Assembly: GCA_029776225.1 (NCBI GenBank)
Contig: JAKOTR010000031.1
Span: 124,001 to 188,000 of the forward strand
Direction: 5' to 3'
DNA length: 64,000 nt
DNA from: Acidobacteriota bacterium
Lineage (GTDB): Bacteria; Acidobacteriota; Terriglobia; Bryobacterales; Bryobacteraceae
A model generated the notes under the pieces. It saw only the letters and a program-made list of their open reading frames with translations, had not been told where the DNA came from and did not search any database. The translations under genes were made by a program, and so were the position numbers. Positions within the stretch are counted from its first letter, which is position 1. Every line of letters starts with the position of its first letter. This document shows, one piece after another, positions 1 through 10,542 of this stretch.

Positions 1-1
1 T

Positions 2-1801
<1,800 letters not shown>

Positions 1802-1810
1802 AGCGCCCCC

Positions 1811-2962
1811 TCAAGTCTGGAGATTCTCGAAAATGCCCGCGGCGCCCATGCCGCCGCCGACACACATGGTGACCATGCCGTACCGCACCTTGCGCCGCCG
1901 CATCTCCGCGAGCAGCGTGGCCGTCAGCTTCGCTCCCGTGCAGCCCAGCGGATGCCCCAGGGCAATCGCGCCGCCGTTCACGTTGACCCTGGAGGTATCG
2001 AGCCCGAGGCACTTGATCACCGCCAGCGATTGGGCCGCGAAAGCCTCGTTTAACTCGATCAGGCCGATGTCGTCCAGCTCAAGGCCGGCCAGCTTCAGCG
2101 CCTTTGGGATGGCGTAGACCGGCCCCACGCCCATCTCCGCGGGTTCGCACCCGGCATATGCATAGGAAACAAAACGCGCCAGCGGCTGGATTCCCAATGC
2201 CCGCGCGCGCTCCTCGGACATCACAACCGCCGCGGCCGCCCCGTCGGATGTCTGCGAGGAGTTGCCCGCTGTCACGGTGCCGTTCGCGTGGAACACGGGT
2301 TTCAACTTTGCCAGTGCTTCGAGCGACGTGTCGGCCCGCGGTCCTTCGTCCTCGCGGAATTCCTGCGCACTGAAAGCGGGCGCCACGGGAACAATCTCCT
2401 CGGCGAAGCGTCCGGCCTTCTGTGCCGCAACCGCTTTGCGATGGCTTTCAAGCGAGAACCGGTCGGCGTCCTCGCGCGCGATGCCGTAATGGCGCGCCAC
2501 GCGCTCGGCCGTCAGCCCCATGGACATGTACGCGCTGGGGAAGTGCTCCTCCAGCCACGGGTTGGCTGAAATCTTGTGGCCGCCCATCGGGATCATCGAC
2601 ATCGACTCCGTGCCGCCGGCGATGACGACGTCAGCGCCGCCCCCGCGGATCCGCTCCGCCGCCAGCGCGATGGATTGCAACCCCGACGCGCAGTACCGGT
2701 TCACGGTCATGGCCGCCGCCTCAATGGGCAACCCCGCTCGGAGCGAGGCCATGCGCGCCACGTTCATCCCCTGCTCGGCTTCCGGCATGGCGCAGCCGAT
2801 GATGACGTCCTCCACTTCCTTGGGGTCCAGGTTCGGGACGCGTTCCAGCGCGCCGCGGATCGCCGCCGCACACAAATCGTCTGGCCGCGTCGCCCTCAGC
2901 GCTCCCTTTGGCGCTTTGCCGACCGCTGTCCGGACCGCACTCGTAATCACGGCTTCTCTCAT
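1811..2962 (-). CDS. fadA: Acetyl-CoA acyltransferase (3-ketoacyl-CoA thiolase)
   Basis: Thiolytic enzyme of beta-oxidation, cleaving 3-ketoacyl-CoA to acetyl-CoA and a shortened acyl-CoA. I chose the ATG at 2962 (MREAVITS...) over the in-frame ATG 18 nt upstream because GGGAGGAG sits 6 nt before it; this gives 383 residues, normal for the family. The nucleophile is Cys91 (NRYCASG), followed by [13 protein letters not shown] (His337) and CVGGGMG (Cys367), the complete thiolase catalytic set. It lies between fadN, 26 nt upstream, and fadE, 9 nt downstream, so all three are probably one transcript. Confidence 0.95.
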   Translation of the reverse strand: MREAVITSAVRTAVGKAPKGALRATRPDDLCAAAIRGALERVPNLDPKEVEDVIIGCAMPEAEQGMNVARMASLRAGLPIEAAAMTVNRYCASGLQSIALAAERIRGGGADVVIAGGTESMSMIPMGGHKISANPWLEEHFPSAYMSMGLTAERVARHYGIAREDADRFSLESHRKAVAAQKAGRFAEEIVPVAPAFSAQEFREDEGPRADTSLEALAKLKPVFHANGTVTAGNSSQTSDGAAAAVVMSEERARALGIQPLARFVSYAYAGCEPAEMGVGPVYAIPKALKLAGLELDDIGLIELNEAFAAQSLAVIKCLGLDTSRVNVNGGAIALGHPLGCTGAKLTATLLAEMRRRKVRYGMVTMCVGGGMGAAGIFENLQT

Positions 2963-2988
2963 CGCCATCTCCTCCCACACCAGCGCCT

Positions 2989-5388
2989 TTAGTTCCGCAG
3001 CGGCTTACCCGTCTTTAAGGTGAACGCGATCCGCTCCTGGGTCTTCTTCTCGCCGCACAGGGAAAGAAACGCTTCCCGCTCCAGATCCAGGAAGTACTCC
3101 TCGCTGACGGGAGCGCCCGGCGCAATCTTTCCGCCGCACATCACGTGCGCCAGCCGGTTCGCCACCTTCACGTCGTGGTCGCTGATGTATTCGCCCTCGC
3201 GCATCATGTGCACGCCCATACGGAGTGTCGCCAGCGCGTTCTCGCCGGGCGCCGGGATGTCGATGCGCGTCGCCGGGGGCGCGTATCCCGCCCGCGCCAG
3301 CTCGAGCGCGAGTTGTTTAGCGTCCGTGAGCAGCCGGCCGCGGTTCATAGTGACGCGGTCGCCTCCGTTCAGGAACCCTAAGCGGCGCGCTTCCAGCGCC
3401 GAGCCGGACACCTTCGCCGTCGCCACGGTTTCAAAGTTCCGCCGCATGGCATCGAACATTTCGACGGATTCGCTGCGGCTACGGTCGCGAACCGCCGCGG
3501 CCGCATCCAGGGCGCGCAGCACCATCTCTTTGCATCCGCCGCCGGCCGGAATCAGCCCCACACTGCACTCCACCAGCCCCATGTACAGCTCCGCGTGCGC
3601 CTGCCGCAGCGCGGCGTGCAGCGCCACTTCCGCCCCGCCGCCCAGACAGAAGCCAAACGGCGCAACGACCACGGGCCGCGGGCAGAACTTGATAGCCCAT
3701 GTCATGCGCTGGAATGCGCGGACGGCGCGGTCGATCTCGTCCCACTCGCTCTCCTGAGCGGCGAGCAGCAACTGCATCAAGTTCGCGCCGACCGAAAAAT
3801 TTTCCGAGTCCCCGGTGATAACGAACGCGGCGAAGTTCCGCACGGCGTCGCCCTCGGGATTGAGCGCCTCCGTTACGAGACGCACGATGTCCTCGCCGAT
3901 GGCGTCCTTTTTCGAGTGCAGTTCGATGCAGGCTGCACCGCCGCCCAGGTCGATGAGCGAAGCTCCGGCGTTCCGCCGCACCACGCCGTTCGAGGCGCGG
4001 AAATCCGCCACGCGCGCAACGCCCTCCGGCCTTTTGATAGGCCTGTAGCCGCCGGCTTCGGTGTGGAATGCCTCCTGTCCCTGTGCCGTGTACCAGCTTT
4101 CCGCGCCCGCATCGAGCAGCCCCTGAACCACCGGGCTCACCTCGATGCCATCTTTCTTCATTCGCTCAACTGTCGCGCGAACGCCGGCCGCATCCCACAA
4201 CTGGAACGGACCCATCTCCCAGTTGAAGCCGGCGCGCATCGCCGCATCCACGCTCGATACATCGCCGGAAATTTCCGGCAGGCAATCGGCCGCATAGTTC
4301 CAGAGCGCGGCCAGCAGCCGCCAGTAGAAGCGCTCGCGGAGAAGCAGGCGGATTCTTTCCTCAAGCCGCTCCACGTTTTTCGCCATTTCGAGCGCAGGCA
4401 GGGCAGGTTTCGACGCCGGCCTGTACTCGAGCGTTTTCCAGTCCAGCGCGTAGCGGGTCTCGCCTTCCTTGCGGTAGAAACCCTGCTTCGTTTTGTCGCC
4501 CAGCCATTTCCGCTCGAGCATCGCCTGCACAAACGGCGGCAGCGCGACATCCATGCCGGGGGTGCGCGGCAGATTCGACGCCACCTGCGCCAGCACGTCC
4601 AGCCCCACCAGATCCGCCAGCCGGAACGTGCCGGTGCGCGGCCAACCGATGGCCGTGCCGGTGAGCGCGTCCACTTCCTCGATGCTGAGGTTCTCCTCCT
4701 GCATCAGCTGCGCGGCTGCGAGCATGACGAACACTCCGATCCGGTTGGCGATGAAGTTCGGCGTGTCCCGCGCGAAAACGACTTCCTTGCCGAGCCGCAC
4801 GTCGGCGAATTCGGCGATCGCCTGCACCGCCGCGGGATCGCTCTCGGGAGTCGGGATGATTTCCAGCAGCCGCATGTAGCGCGGTGGATTGAAGAAATGG
4901 GCGCCGAACCAGCGCCGCCGGATTTCTTCCGGCAGTTTCGCCGCAAGGGTTGTTACGGAGAGCCCGCTCGTGTTCGTAGTGAAGATGGCCTCGGGTTTCA
5001 AGTGCGCCGCCGCTTTTTCCAACAGCGCCTGCTTGATCTCCAGGTTCTCGGTGACAGCTTCGATCACCCAGTCGCAGCCGGCCAGCATCGCCATGTCGTC
5101 TTCGAAATTCCCAACCGTGATGCGGCCAGCGAGCGAAGGCTCGAAGAACGCCGCCGGTTTGGCTTTCTTCAGCCCTTCGAGCGCCTGTGCGGCTGCGGCG
5201 CTCCGGGGCGGCGCTTCCGATGCGACGTCCAGCAGGACGACATTCAGCCCGGCATTGGCAAGGTGCGCGGCGATTCGCGAACCCATGGTCCCGGCGCCGA
5301 GCACGGCCGCTTTGCGGATCAGCGCGGGCGCGCGGCGGTCCGCGAAGCGCTCGTCCGGCGCGGGCCTCAGCGCTGACTCAGCTAGCAT
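2989..5388 (-). CDS. fadN: 3-hydroxyacyl-CoA dehydrogenase / enoyl-CoA hydratase fusion
   Basis: Bifunctional beta-oxidation enzyme that hydrates enoyl-CoA and oxidises 3-hydroxyacyl-CoA with NAD. The dehydrogenase comes first (Rossmann GAGTMG at 31-36, then [11 protein letters not shown]), a second helical dehydrogenase domain follows, and a crotonase-fold hydratase is C-terminal ([12 protein letters not shown] and GLIPAGGG). This order is that of Bacillus FadN and the reverse of E. coli FadB. I prefer the ATG at 5388 because GGGGG lies about 8 nt upstream; the frame stays open to an ATG at 5424. The product is about 799 residues. First gene of fadN-fadA-fadE. Confidence 0.94.
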   Translation of the reverse strand: MLAESALRPAPDERFADRRAPALIRKAAVLGAGTMGSRIAAHLANAGLNVVLLDVASEAPPRSAAAAQALEGLKKAKPAAFFEPSLAGRITVGNFEDDMAMLAGCDWVIEAVTENLEIKQALLEKAAAHLKPEAIFTTNTSGLSVTTLAAKLPEEIRRRWFGAHFFNPPRYMRLLEIIPTPESDPAAVQAIAEFADVRLGKEVVFARDTPNFIANRIGVFVMLAAAQLMQEENLSIEEVDALTGTAIGWPRTGTFRLADLVGLDVLAQVASNLPRTPGMDVALPPFVQAMLERKWLGDKTKQGFYRKEGETRYALDWKTLEYRPASKPALPALEMAKNVERLEERIRLLLRERFYWRLLAALWNYAADCLPEISGDVSSVDAAMRAGFNWEMGPFQLWDAAGVRATVERMKKDGIEVSPVVQGLLDAGAESWYTAQGQEAFHTEAGGYRPIKRPEGVARVADFRASNGVVRRNAGASLIDLGGGAACIELHSKKDAIGEDIVRLVTEALNPEGDAVRNFAAFVITGDSENFSVGANLMQLLLAAQESEWDEIDRAVRAFQRMTWAIKFCPRPVVVAPFGFCLGGGAEVALHAALRQAHAELYMGLVECSVGLIPAGGGCKEMVLRALDAAAAVRDRSRSESVEMFDAMRRNFETVATAKVSGSALEARRLGFLNGGDRVTMNRGRLLTDAKQLALELARAGYAPPATRIDIPAPGENALATLRMGVHMMREGEYISDHDVKVANRLAHVMCGGKIAPGAPVSEEYFLDLEREAFLSLCGEKKTQERIAFTLKTGKPLRN

Positions 5389-5609
5389 GCCTCTGCCCCC
5401 TTTCGAGCCTTCAGGCCGCTCCACACCCAGGCAGGCGGAACTCTGTCGCGGTGATAGCTATTTTCGGCTTCCCAGTTGCCGAGGAATGGCTCGCCCTTAG
5501 CTACCCGCTATCTTAGCGGCTGTTAATGAAGAGTCGCAACAAGTAAAGGTTGGGAGTAGACTGTCTGAAACGCGGCATTTACAGATCACCCGCGAGGTAA
5601 GGAGTTTCC

Positions 5610-7104
5610 ATGCAGCGGCGGACGTTTTTGCAGTTGTGCGCGGCGAGTTCGGCGGGGTTGATAAGAGCGGTGGGCGCGCAGCGCCGCACACCCAACGTGA
5701 TTTTGATCTATGCGGACGACCTCGGATACGGCGACGTGGGCTGCTACGGCGCCACCCTGGTGAAAACTCCAAACGTGGACAGGCTGGCCCGCGAAGGCGT
5801 GCGCTTCACCGATGCTCATTCCTCCTCGGCCACCTGCACGCCGTCGCGCTACTCGCTGATGACTGGCCAGTACGCCTGGCGGAAGAAGGGGACCCGCATT
5901 CTGCCCGGCGACGCGGCGCTGATCCTCGACACCACCCGGCCCACGTTGGCTTCCGTGTTCAAGCAGGCCGGCTACAACACCGGTTACGTCGGCCAAGTGG
6001 CACCTGGGTCTCGGCGCGGGCAACTTGGACTGGAACGGCGAGATCCGGCCCGGCCCGCTGGAAGTGGGGTTCGACTACTGCTTTCTGATCCCAGCCACGG
6101 GCGACCGCGTCCCTTGCGTCTACGTCGAGAACCACCGCGTAGTAAGCCTGGACCCGGAGGACCCCATCCGCGTCAGCTACCAGACTCCGCTGCTCGATGA
6201 GCCGACCGGGCGCGAGCGACCCGACCTCCTGAAAATCAAGCCGAGCCGCGGCCACGATCAGACGATCATCAACGGCATCAGCCGGATCGGATATATGAGC
6301 GGCGGGAAAGCGGCCCGCTGGGTGGACGAGGAGATGGCCGCGACGATCACGGCGAAGGCGATTTCCTTTATTGAACGTAACCGAGCGAATCCGTTTTTTC
6401 TCTTTTTCTCGACCCACGACATTCACGTCCCGCGTGTGCCGCAGCGGGATTTTCGAGGAATTACCGGCTGCGGCGTGCGCTGCGACGTCGTCGCTCAACT
6501 GGATTGGTGCGTGGGCCGGATCCTCGCCGTCCTGGACCAGCTCAAGCTCACCCGGGACACGCTGGTGCTATTCTCCAGCGACAACGGGCCGGTGGTGGAC
6601 GACGGCTACGCGGATAATTCGCCACAGGACCTCAAGGACCACAAGCCGGCCGGGCCGTTCCGCGGAGGCAAGTACTCCGTCTACGAGGGCGGGACCCGGG
6701 TGCCGTTTCTGGCTTCCTGGCCCGGCAGAATCAAGCCTGGGGTGTCGCGCGCTCTGATCGGGCAGGTCGATTTGATCGCCTCCATGGCCGCGCTCGTTGG
6801 ACAGCGCCTTCCGGCAAACCTCGGTCTGGACAGCACCAACCAACTCACCGCGCTATTAGGGGAGTCTGAACAGGGGCGCAGCCACCTGGTGGAGCATGAC
6901 GCGTCTCTTCTGGCCCTCCGCATGGGCAAGTGGAAGCTGATCCCGCGGGAAGGAGCCGGTGGCGATGAACTCTACGACCTCGACGCCGATCCTGGAGAGA
7001 CCACCAATATCGCGAAAGCCAACCCCAACGTTGTCGAGGAGATGAAAAAACTTCTGCGCCAGGTTCGTGAAGCCGGAGGCGCCGCGGTCCTGCCCCGGTC
7101 CTGA
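5610..7104 (+). pseudogene. Tat-exported arylsulfatase, interrupted by a one-base frameshift
   Basis: Type I sulfatase gene, intact except for one extra base. The first frame (from ATG 5610, ribosome site TAAGGAG) encodes a twin-arginine leader (RRTFLQ), metal-binding ADDLGYGD near 35-42 and the formylglycine motif CTPSR at 76-80. At 5991-5997 the bases read GGCCAAG; dropping one C restores the family motif GKWHLG (Lys129, His131). The reading then continues in the other frame to 7104, with DNGPVVDDGY, a GPFRGGKYSVYEGG segment and the usual C-terminal subdomain. Restored length is about 497 residues. It may be a true recent lesion, programmed slippage or an assembly error. Substrate cannot be read; desulfation of plant or algal polysaccharide is plausible. 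Confidence 0.88.
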
Positions 7105-7170
7105 CCACCAACCCGCGCCGGAGTGTTTGGAGTATGCTGTCTGTATTCCGAAACAATAGCGGGTGTCAGG

Positions 7171-8451
7171 ATGCGTATATGGTCGGCGCGAAGAAAGAGG
7201 GGGGCGTCTGAGGCGCCGGCGGCGGACGGCATCTCCCCCGCTCAAGTCCGGGAGCAGCTCCACCGCATTCTCTCCAGCGAGCGCTTTGTAAATTCCGAGC
7301 GACTGCGAAGGTTCCTTCAGTACATCGTAGAGGAGACACTCAGGGGTTCTCCGGGCAGCTTGAAGGAGTACTCGCTGGGCATTGCCGTTTTCGATCGGGA
7401 CGCTTCCTACGATCCCCGGACCGATCCCATTGTCCGCGTGGAAGCGGGACGCCTGCGGTCGCGGCTGAACGAATACTACAACACACGGGGCAGGGAAGAC
7501 CCCATAATCATCGAGCTTCCAAAAGGCAGCTACGCCGTCACGGTGCGCCAGCGAAGCGCCAAAGAGGCCCGCCGGTTCGACTGGGCGCGGCTGCGCTGGA
7601 TGCTCGACCTGCGCTTTGCCGGTTTCGCCGCCATGGCTGTGCTCTGCGCGGTCCTTGCCTTTGAGAACCGGGCGTTGCGGGCGCGAGGCGGCGCCCACTT
7701 GCCGAGGGAGGCCCAGCCGATTTGGGGCCCGCTCTTGTCAAGCCAGGCCGAAACGGTGATCGTTTTCGGTAGTCCGTTATTCTTCGAGTCCGAGGAAAAG
7801 CGCCTGTACGTCCGCGGCTACGACATCAACGACCCCTTCGACCGCTTTCGAAACCAGGCTTACCTCGGTCTTGAAAAACTTCTTGGCCCGCTCTCGGAGC
7901 CGCGCTATGTTTACGCTGCAACCGGCGACGCGCTGGCGCTGCACCTGTTGGGAGATTATCTTGCCCGCTATGGCAAACGGAGCAAGGCCCTGCCCGCCAA
8001 CCTGGCCACGTGGGATGCGATCAAGGACAAGAACATCATCTGTGTTGGCGCGCGGAGAATGATTCCCCTTCTGGAACGGCTGCCGGTACAGCTTGATTTC
8101 GTCCTGCAACCCGATTTCTACGTTGTGAATTTGAAGCCCCGGCCGGGAGAGGAAAAATCCTATTGGACGCCTTCGCACCGGGACGCGATGAGCTATGCGA
8201 TCATCGCCACCGCGCCGGGGCTGGCGCCGGGGCGCGAGATTTTGATCTTCGAGTCGCACGCGAGCGCCGGGATTGAGAGCGCCGTCGAGTACATGACCGG
8301 ACAGGAAACGCTGCGCGAACTCAGCGGCAAAATCGAAGCCCGTCCCGGCGAGCGCCGCTCGTATCAGATCTTACTGCGCGTGCTTGCCCACCGCGACCAG
8401 GGCTTCAAGACGGAGTACGTTACCCACCATTCCACGCCGCGACCCCTCTAA
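7171..8451 (+). CDS. One-pass membrane protein with cytoplasmic regulator-type N-terminal domain
   Basis: About 426 residues. Residues 30-125 form a conserved helical domain (RLRRFLQYIVEE, LKEYSLGIAVFDR, DPRTDPIVRVEAGRLRSRL) that I recognise from acidobacterial and rhizobial regulators and cyclase-like proteins. A single hydrophobic segment at about 147-164 follows, then some 260 residues that would be periplasmic and match no family I know. I start it at ATG 7171 rather than at 7123, because the extra 16 residues do not look like protein of this family. It follows the sulfatase by 66 nt in the same direction. A role in signal transduction across the inner membrane is inferred only. Confidence 0.7.
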   Translation: MRIWSARRKRGASEAPAADGISPAQVREQLHRILSSERFVNSERLRRFLQYIVEETLRGSPGSLKEYSLGIAVFDRDASYDPRTDPIVRVEAGRLRSRLNEYYNTRGREDPIIIELPKGSYAVTVRQRSAKEARRFDWARLRWMLDLRFAGFAAMAVLCAVLAFENRALRARGGAHLPREAQPIWGPLLSSQAETVIVFGSPLFFESEEKRLYVRGYDINDPFDRFRNQAYLGLEKLLGPLSEPRYVYAATGDALALHLLGDYLARYGKRSKALPANLATWDAIKDKNIICVGARRMIPLLERLPVQLDFVLQPDFYVVNLKPRPGEEKSYWTPSHRDAMSYAIIATAPGLAPGREILIFESHASAGIESAVEYMTGQETLRELSGKIEARPGERRSYQILLRVLAHRDQGFKTEYVTHHSTPRPL

Positions 8452-8524
8452 GAAACGCTGCCCTCTTAGTTCGATTTCGGATGTAAACGTGCTAAATTCC
8501 CGGTTTTGTGCAGTTTGCAATATC

Positions 8525-9160
8525 ATGAAGGGGATGAATTCCTCCAATGATTCGCCGCCGGGCCCACGTGTCACTGAGGGGATCCGCGACGACCTTTACA
8601 AAGCTTTAATCGATGCGATTCCGGATCCGGTTTTCGTTGTCGACGGCAATGTTCGGGTGCTGGACTGCAATCCGGCGGCCGCCGAGATGATCGGCGACTC
8701 GATGTTTTTCCCAAGCGGGCTCGGCTGCGACATGCTCCGTTGTGTCAACGCGAACCCGCAAGGATGCGGCTTGTCGGCGGCGTGCCGGGGGTGCGCGATC
8801 AGGAATTCGGTTGCACTCGCGCTGAAAGGCGAACGGCCGCGGCGCACGCGCTACAAGCTCGAAAGGATGGGAGAAGAGGGACCTGTGGTCAGCCATTTTC
8901 TGGTGACCGCGGCCCCGCTCAACTATCAAGGCAGCCACCTCGCGTTGCTGATACTGGAGGATATCAGCGAACTCGTCGAGTTGAAGCGCATGCTGCCGAT
9001 CTGCGCCCACTGCCACCGGGTGCGCGACGACGCCCAGTACTGGCAGGATGTGGAATCGTACTGCCGGCGCAAGCTGGACATCGAGTTCTCGCACGGAATC
9101 TGTCCCGAGTGCCTCAAACGCCATTATCCGGACGTGCTGGAAAACCGGACGCCCGCCTGA
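8525..9160 (+). CDS. PAS-domain protein with two cysteine clusters
   Basis: Probably cytoplasmic, 211 residues. A PAS fold begins near residue 22 (LIDAIPDPVFVVD...VLDCNPAA). Inside it is a cluster of cysteines at 68, 73, 81, 87 and 90, a spacing I have seen in PAS proteins of metal-reducing deltaproteobacteria. After the PAS fold (ILEDISELVELK) comes a tail with Cys160, Cys163, Cys180, Cys193 and Cys196 (LPICAHCHRVRDD...SHGICPECL), a motif usually found after PAS or receiver domains in signalling proteins. There is no kinase, cyclase or DNA-binding domain. Metal or redox sensing is an inference from the cysteines. The start is uncertain; ATG 8534 is also possible. Confidence 0.75.
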   Translation: MKGMNSSNDSPPGPRVTEGIRDDLYKALIDAIPDPVFVVDGNVRVLDCNPAAAEMIGDSMFFPSGLGCDMLRCVNANPQGCGLSAACRGCAIRNSVALALKGERPRRTRYKLERMGEEGPVVSHFLVTAAPLNYQGSHLALLILEDISELVELKRMLPICAHCHRVRDDAQYWQDVESYCRRKLDIEFSHGICPECLKRHYPDVLENRTPA

Positions 9161-9462
9161 TATATCCGCGATAGCGTATTACAGTTGTACTGGACCTCTT
9201 CAGTACCCCCGTTCTATTGTTCGTTTGCGGCCCTGTGTGATTAACTCAAATTGTCTTCCGTATCGGGGCGCGCGAACAAGCAAGCTCCAGACGAGCCTCG
9301 CTCCGCGCGCCCCAGGAATGCGTGGCGGAGTGTCCTTCCCAGAACCCGATCACTAAAGCCCACCGTACATCGCATTGAGCCGCGCGCGAGGTTTTTCAAG
9401 TGTAACGATTATGTGAATTTGACAGGTGTGTGCCCCTCGTGTATAGCAGGATGGGAGGTCCG
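9161..9462. other. Intergenic stretch without a gene
   Basis: About 300 bp between the PAS gene and the mannonate-dehydratase-like gene. The only structure I see is a short inverted repeat, GTACTG (9187-9192) and CAGTAC (9201-9206), with an 8-nt loop and no T tract after it. No ORF in it resembles a protein family. It must contain the promoter for the gene at 9463, but I cannot place it. Confidence 0.5.
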
Positions 9463-10524
9463 ATGGACAGACGGGAGTTTAGCAAGATCGCGCTCGGCGG
9501 CGCGCTGGGGAGCGCGTACGCGCAATCCACAGCCTCATATGAGGGGTTGGGACGCCCGCCTATGAAGTGGGGCATCAAGCACTCCATGCAGGCGCCAAGC
9601 TTGACGGACGAGGACCTCATCCTCGCCAAACAACTCGGCATGGAGTGGGTCAACACCTGGTCGACTCCTGACAAGTACCAGGACATTGTCCGGAGAGTGG
9701 AGAGCTTCGGGCTGAAAGTCGCCAAAATCGGGAACGGCAGAGTGCACAACAACGCCGCGATCGTGCTCGGGCTTCCCGGGCGCGATGAGAAGATCGAAGA
9801 GTTCAAACAGAACCTGCGCGCCCTGGCGGCTGCCGGAATTCGCTACCAGCTTTACGCTCACATGGCTAATGGCGTGTGGAGCACGGAGCGCGAAACGGCG
9901 CGAGGGGGCGCGAGTTGCCGCGCGTTCGACGCCAGCAAGAAACCCTTTTCGGGCGGCTCTTCCCACAACAACGTGTATTTCGAGCGCAAGTACACCGATG
10001 ACGAGCTATGGGCCAATTGGGAGTACTTCGTGCGCCGCATCGCTCCTGTGGCGGAAGAGACCGGAGTGAAGATCGGCGTTCATTGCGACGACCCGCCGGG
10101 CTTGACGCTCGGCAACCTTCAGCGGCCCATCTTCAGCAGCTTTGAAGGATACAAACGCGCGCTTGAGATCGCCAACAGCCCCAATATCGGCATGGGGCTC
10201 TGCGTGGGGTGTTGGCTGGAAGGCGGTCCGGCCATGGGCCGTAATGTCCTGGAGACCATCGACTACTTCGGCGGGCTGAAGAAACTCTTTATCGTTCACT
10301 TTCGAAACGTCAGCTCGCCCTTGCCGCACTTCCGTGAAACCTTTCTGAACGAAGGCTACATGGACATGTACATCATGAAGCGGCTGCGGCAGGTAAACTT
10401 CGACGGCGTGCTGATCGCCGACCACTGGCCGGCTACCATAGGCGGTGACAGAATCGCGCACGCCTATACGCTCGGCTACATCCAGGCACTCATCGAGCGG
10501 GCCAACGAAGAATTCTTGGTGTGA
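9463..10524 (+). CDS. Mannonate dehydratase-family protein with Tat leader
   Basis: 353 residues. The ATG at 9463 follows GGGAGG by 4-5 nt and starts a twin-arginine leader (MDRREFSKIALGG), so export is expected. The rest is a TIM-barrel of the UxuA/mannonate dehydratase family: HCDDPPG at 207-213, GLCVGCWLEGG near 246-256 with Cys247, VHFRNV around 278-283 (His279) and ADHWP near 319-323 (Asp320, His321), the metal- and substrate-binding positions of D-mannonate dehydratase. Known UxuA enzymes are cytoplasmic, so export suggests a different substrate, perhaps a uronate from degraded polysaccharide. It ends 19 nt before the convergent glycosyltransferase fusion. Confidence 0.82.
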   Translation: MDRREFSKIALGGALGSAYAQSTASYEGLGRPPMKWGIKHSMQAPSLTDEDLILAKQLGMEWVNTWSTPDKYQDIVRRVESFGLKVAKIGNGRVHNNAAIVLGLPGRDEKIEEFKQNLRALAAAGIRYQLYAHMANGVWSTERETARGGASCRAFDASKKPFSGGSSHNNVYFERKYTDDELWANWEYFVRRIAPVAEETGVKIGVHCDDPPGLTLGNLQRPIFSSFEGYKRALEIANSPNIGMGLCVGCWLEGGPAMGRNVLETIDYFGGLKKLFIVHFRNVSSPLPHFRETFLNEGYMDMYIMKRLRQVNFDGVLIADHWPATIGGDRIAHAYTLGYIQALIERANEEFLV

Positions 10525-10542
10525 GCCGCGCGGGCGGCCGCT

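Noticed and set aside
3595-5376. 593-codon open frame on the plus strand opposite fadN
   Set aside because: Arg/His/Pro-rich translation without family motifs, fully antisense to a clear gene; typical shadow frame in GC-rich DNA. The same applies to the long frames at 1022-2053, 10879-11931, 14488-15495, 21207-22541, 31745-33040 and 53918-55210.
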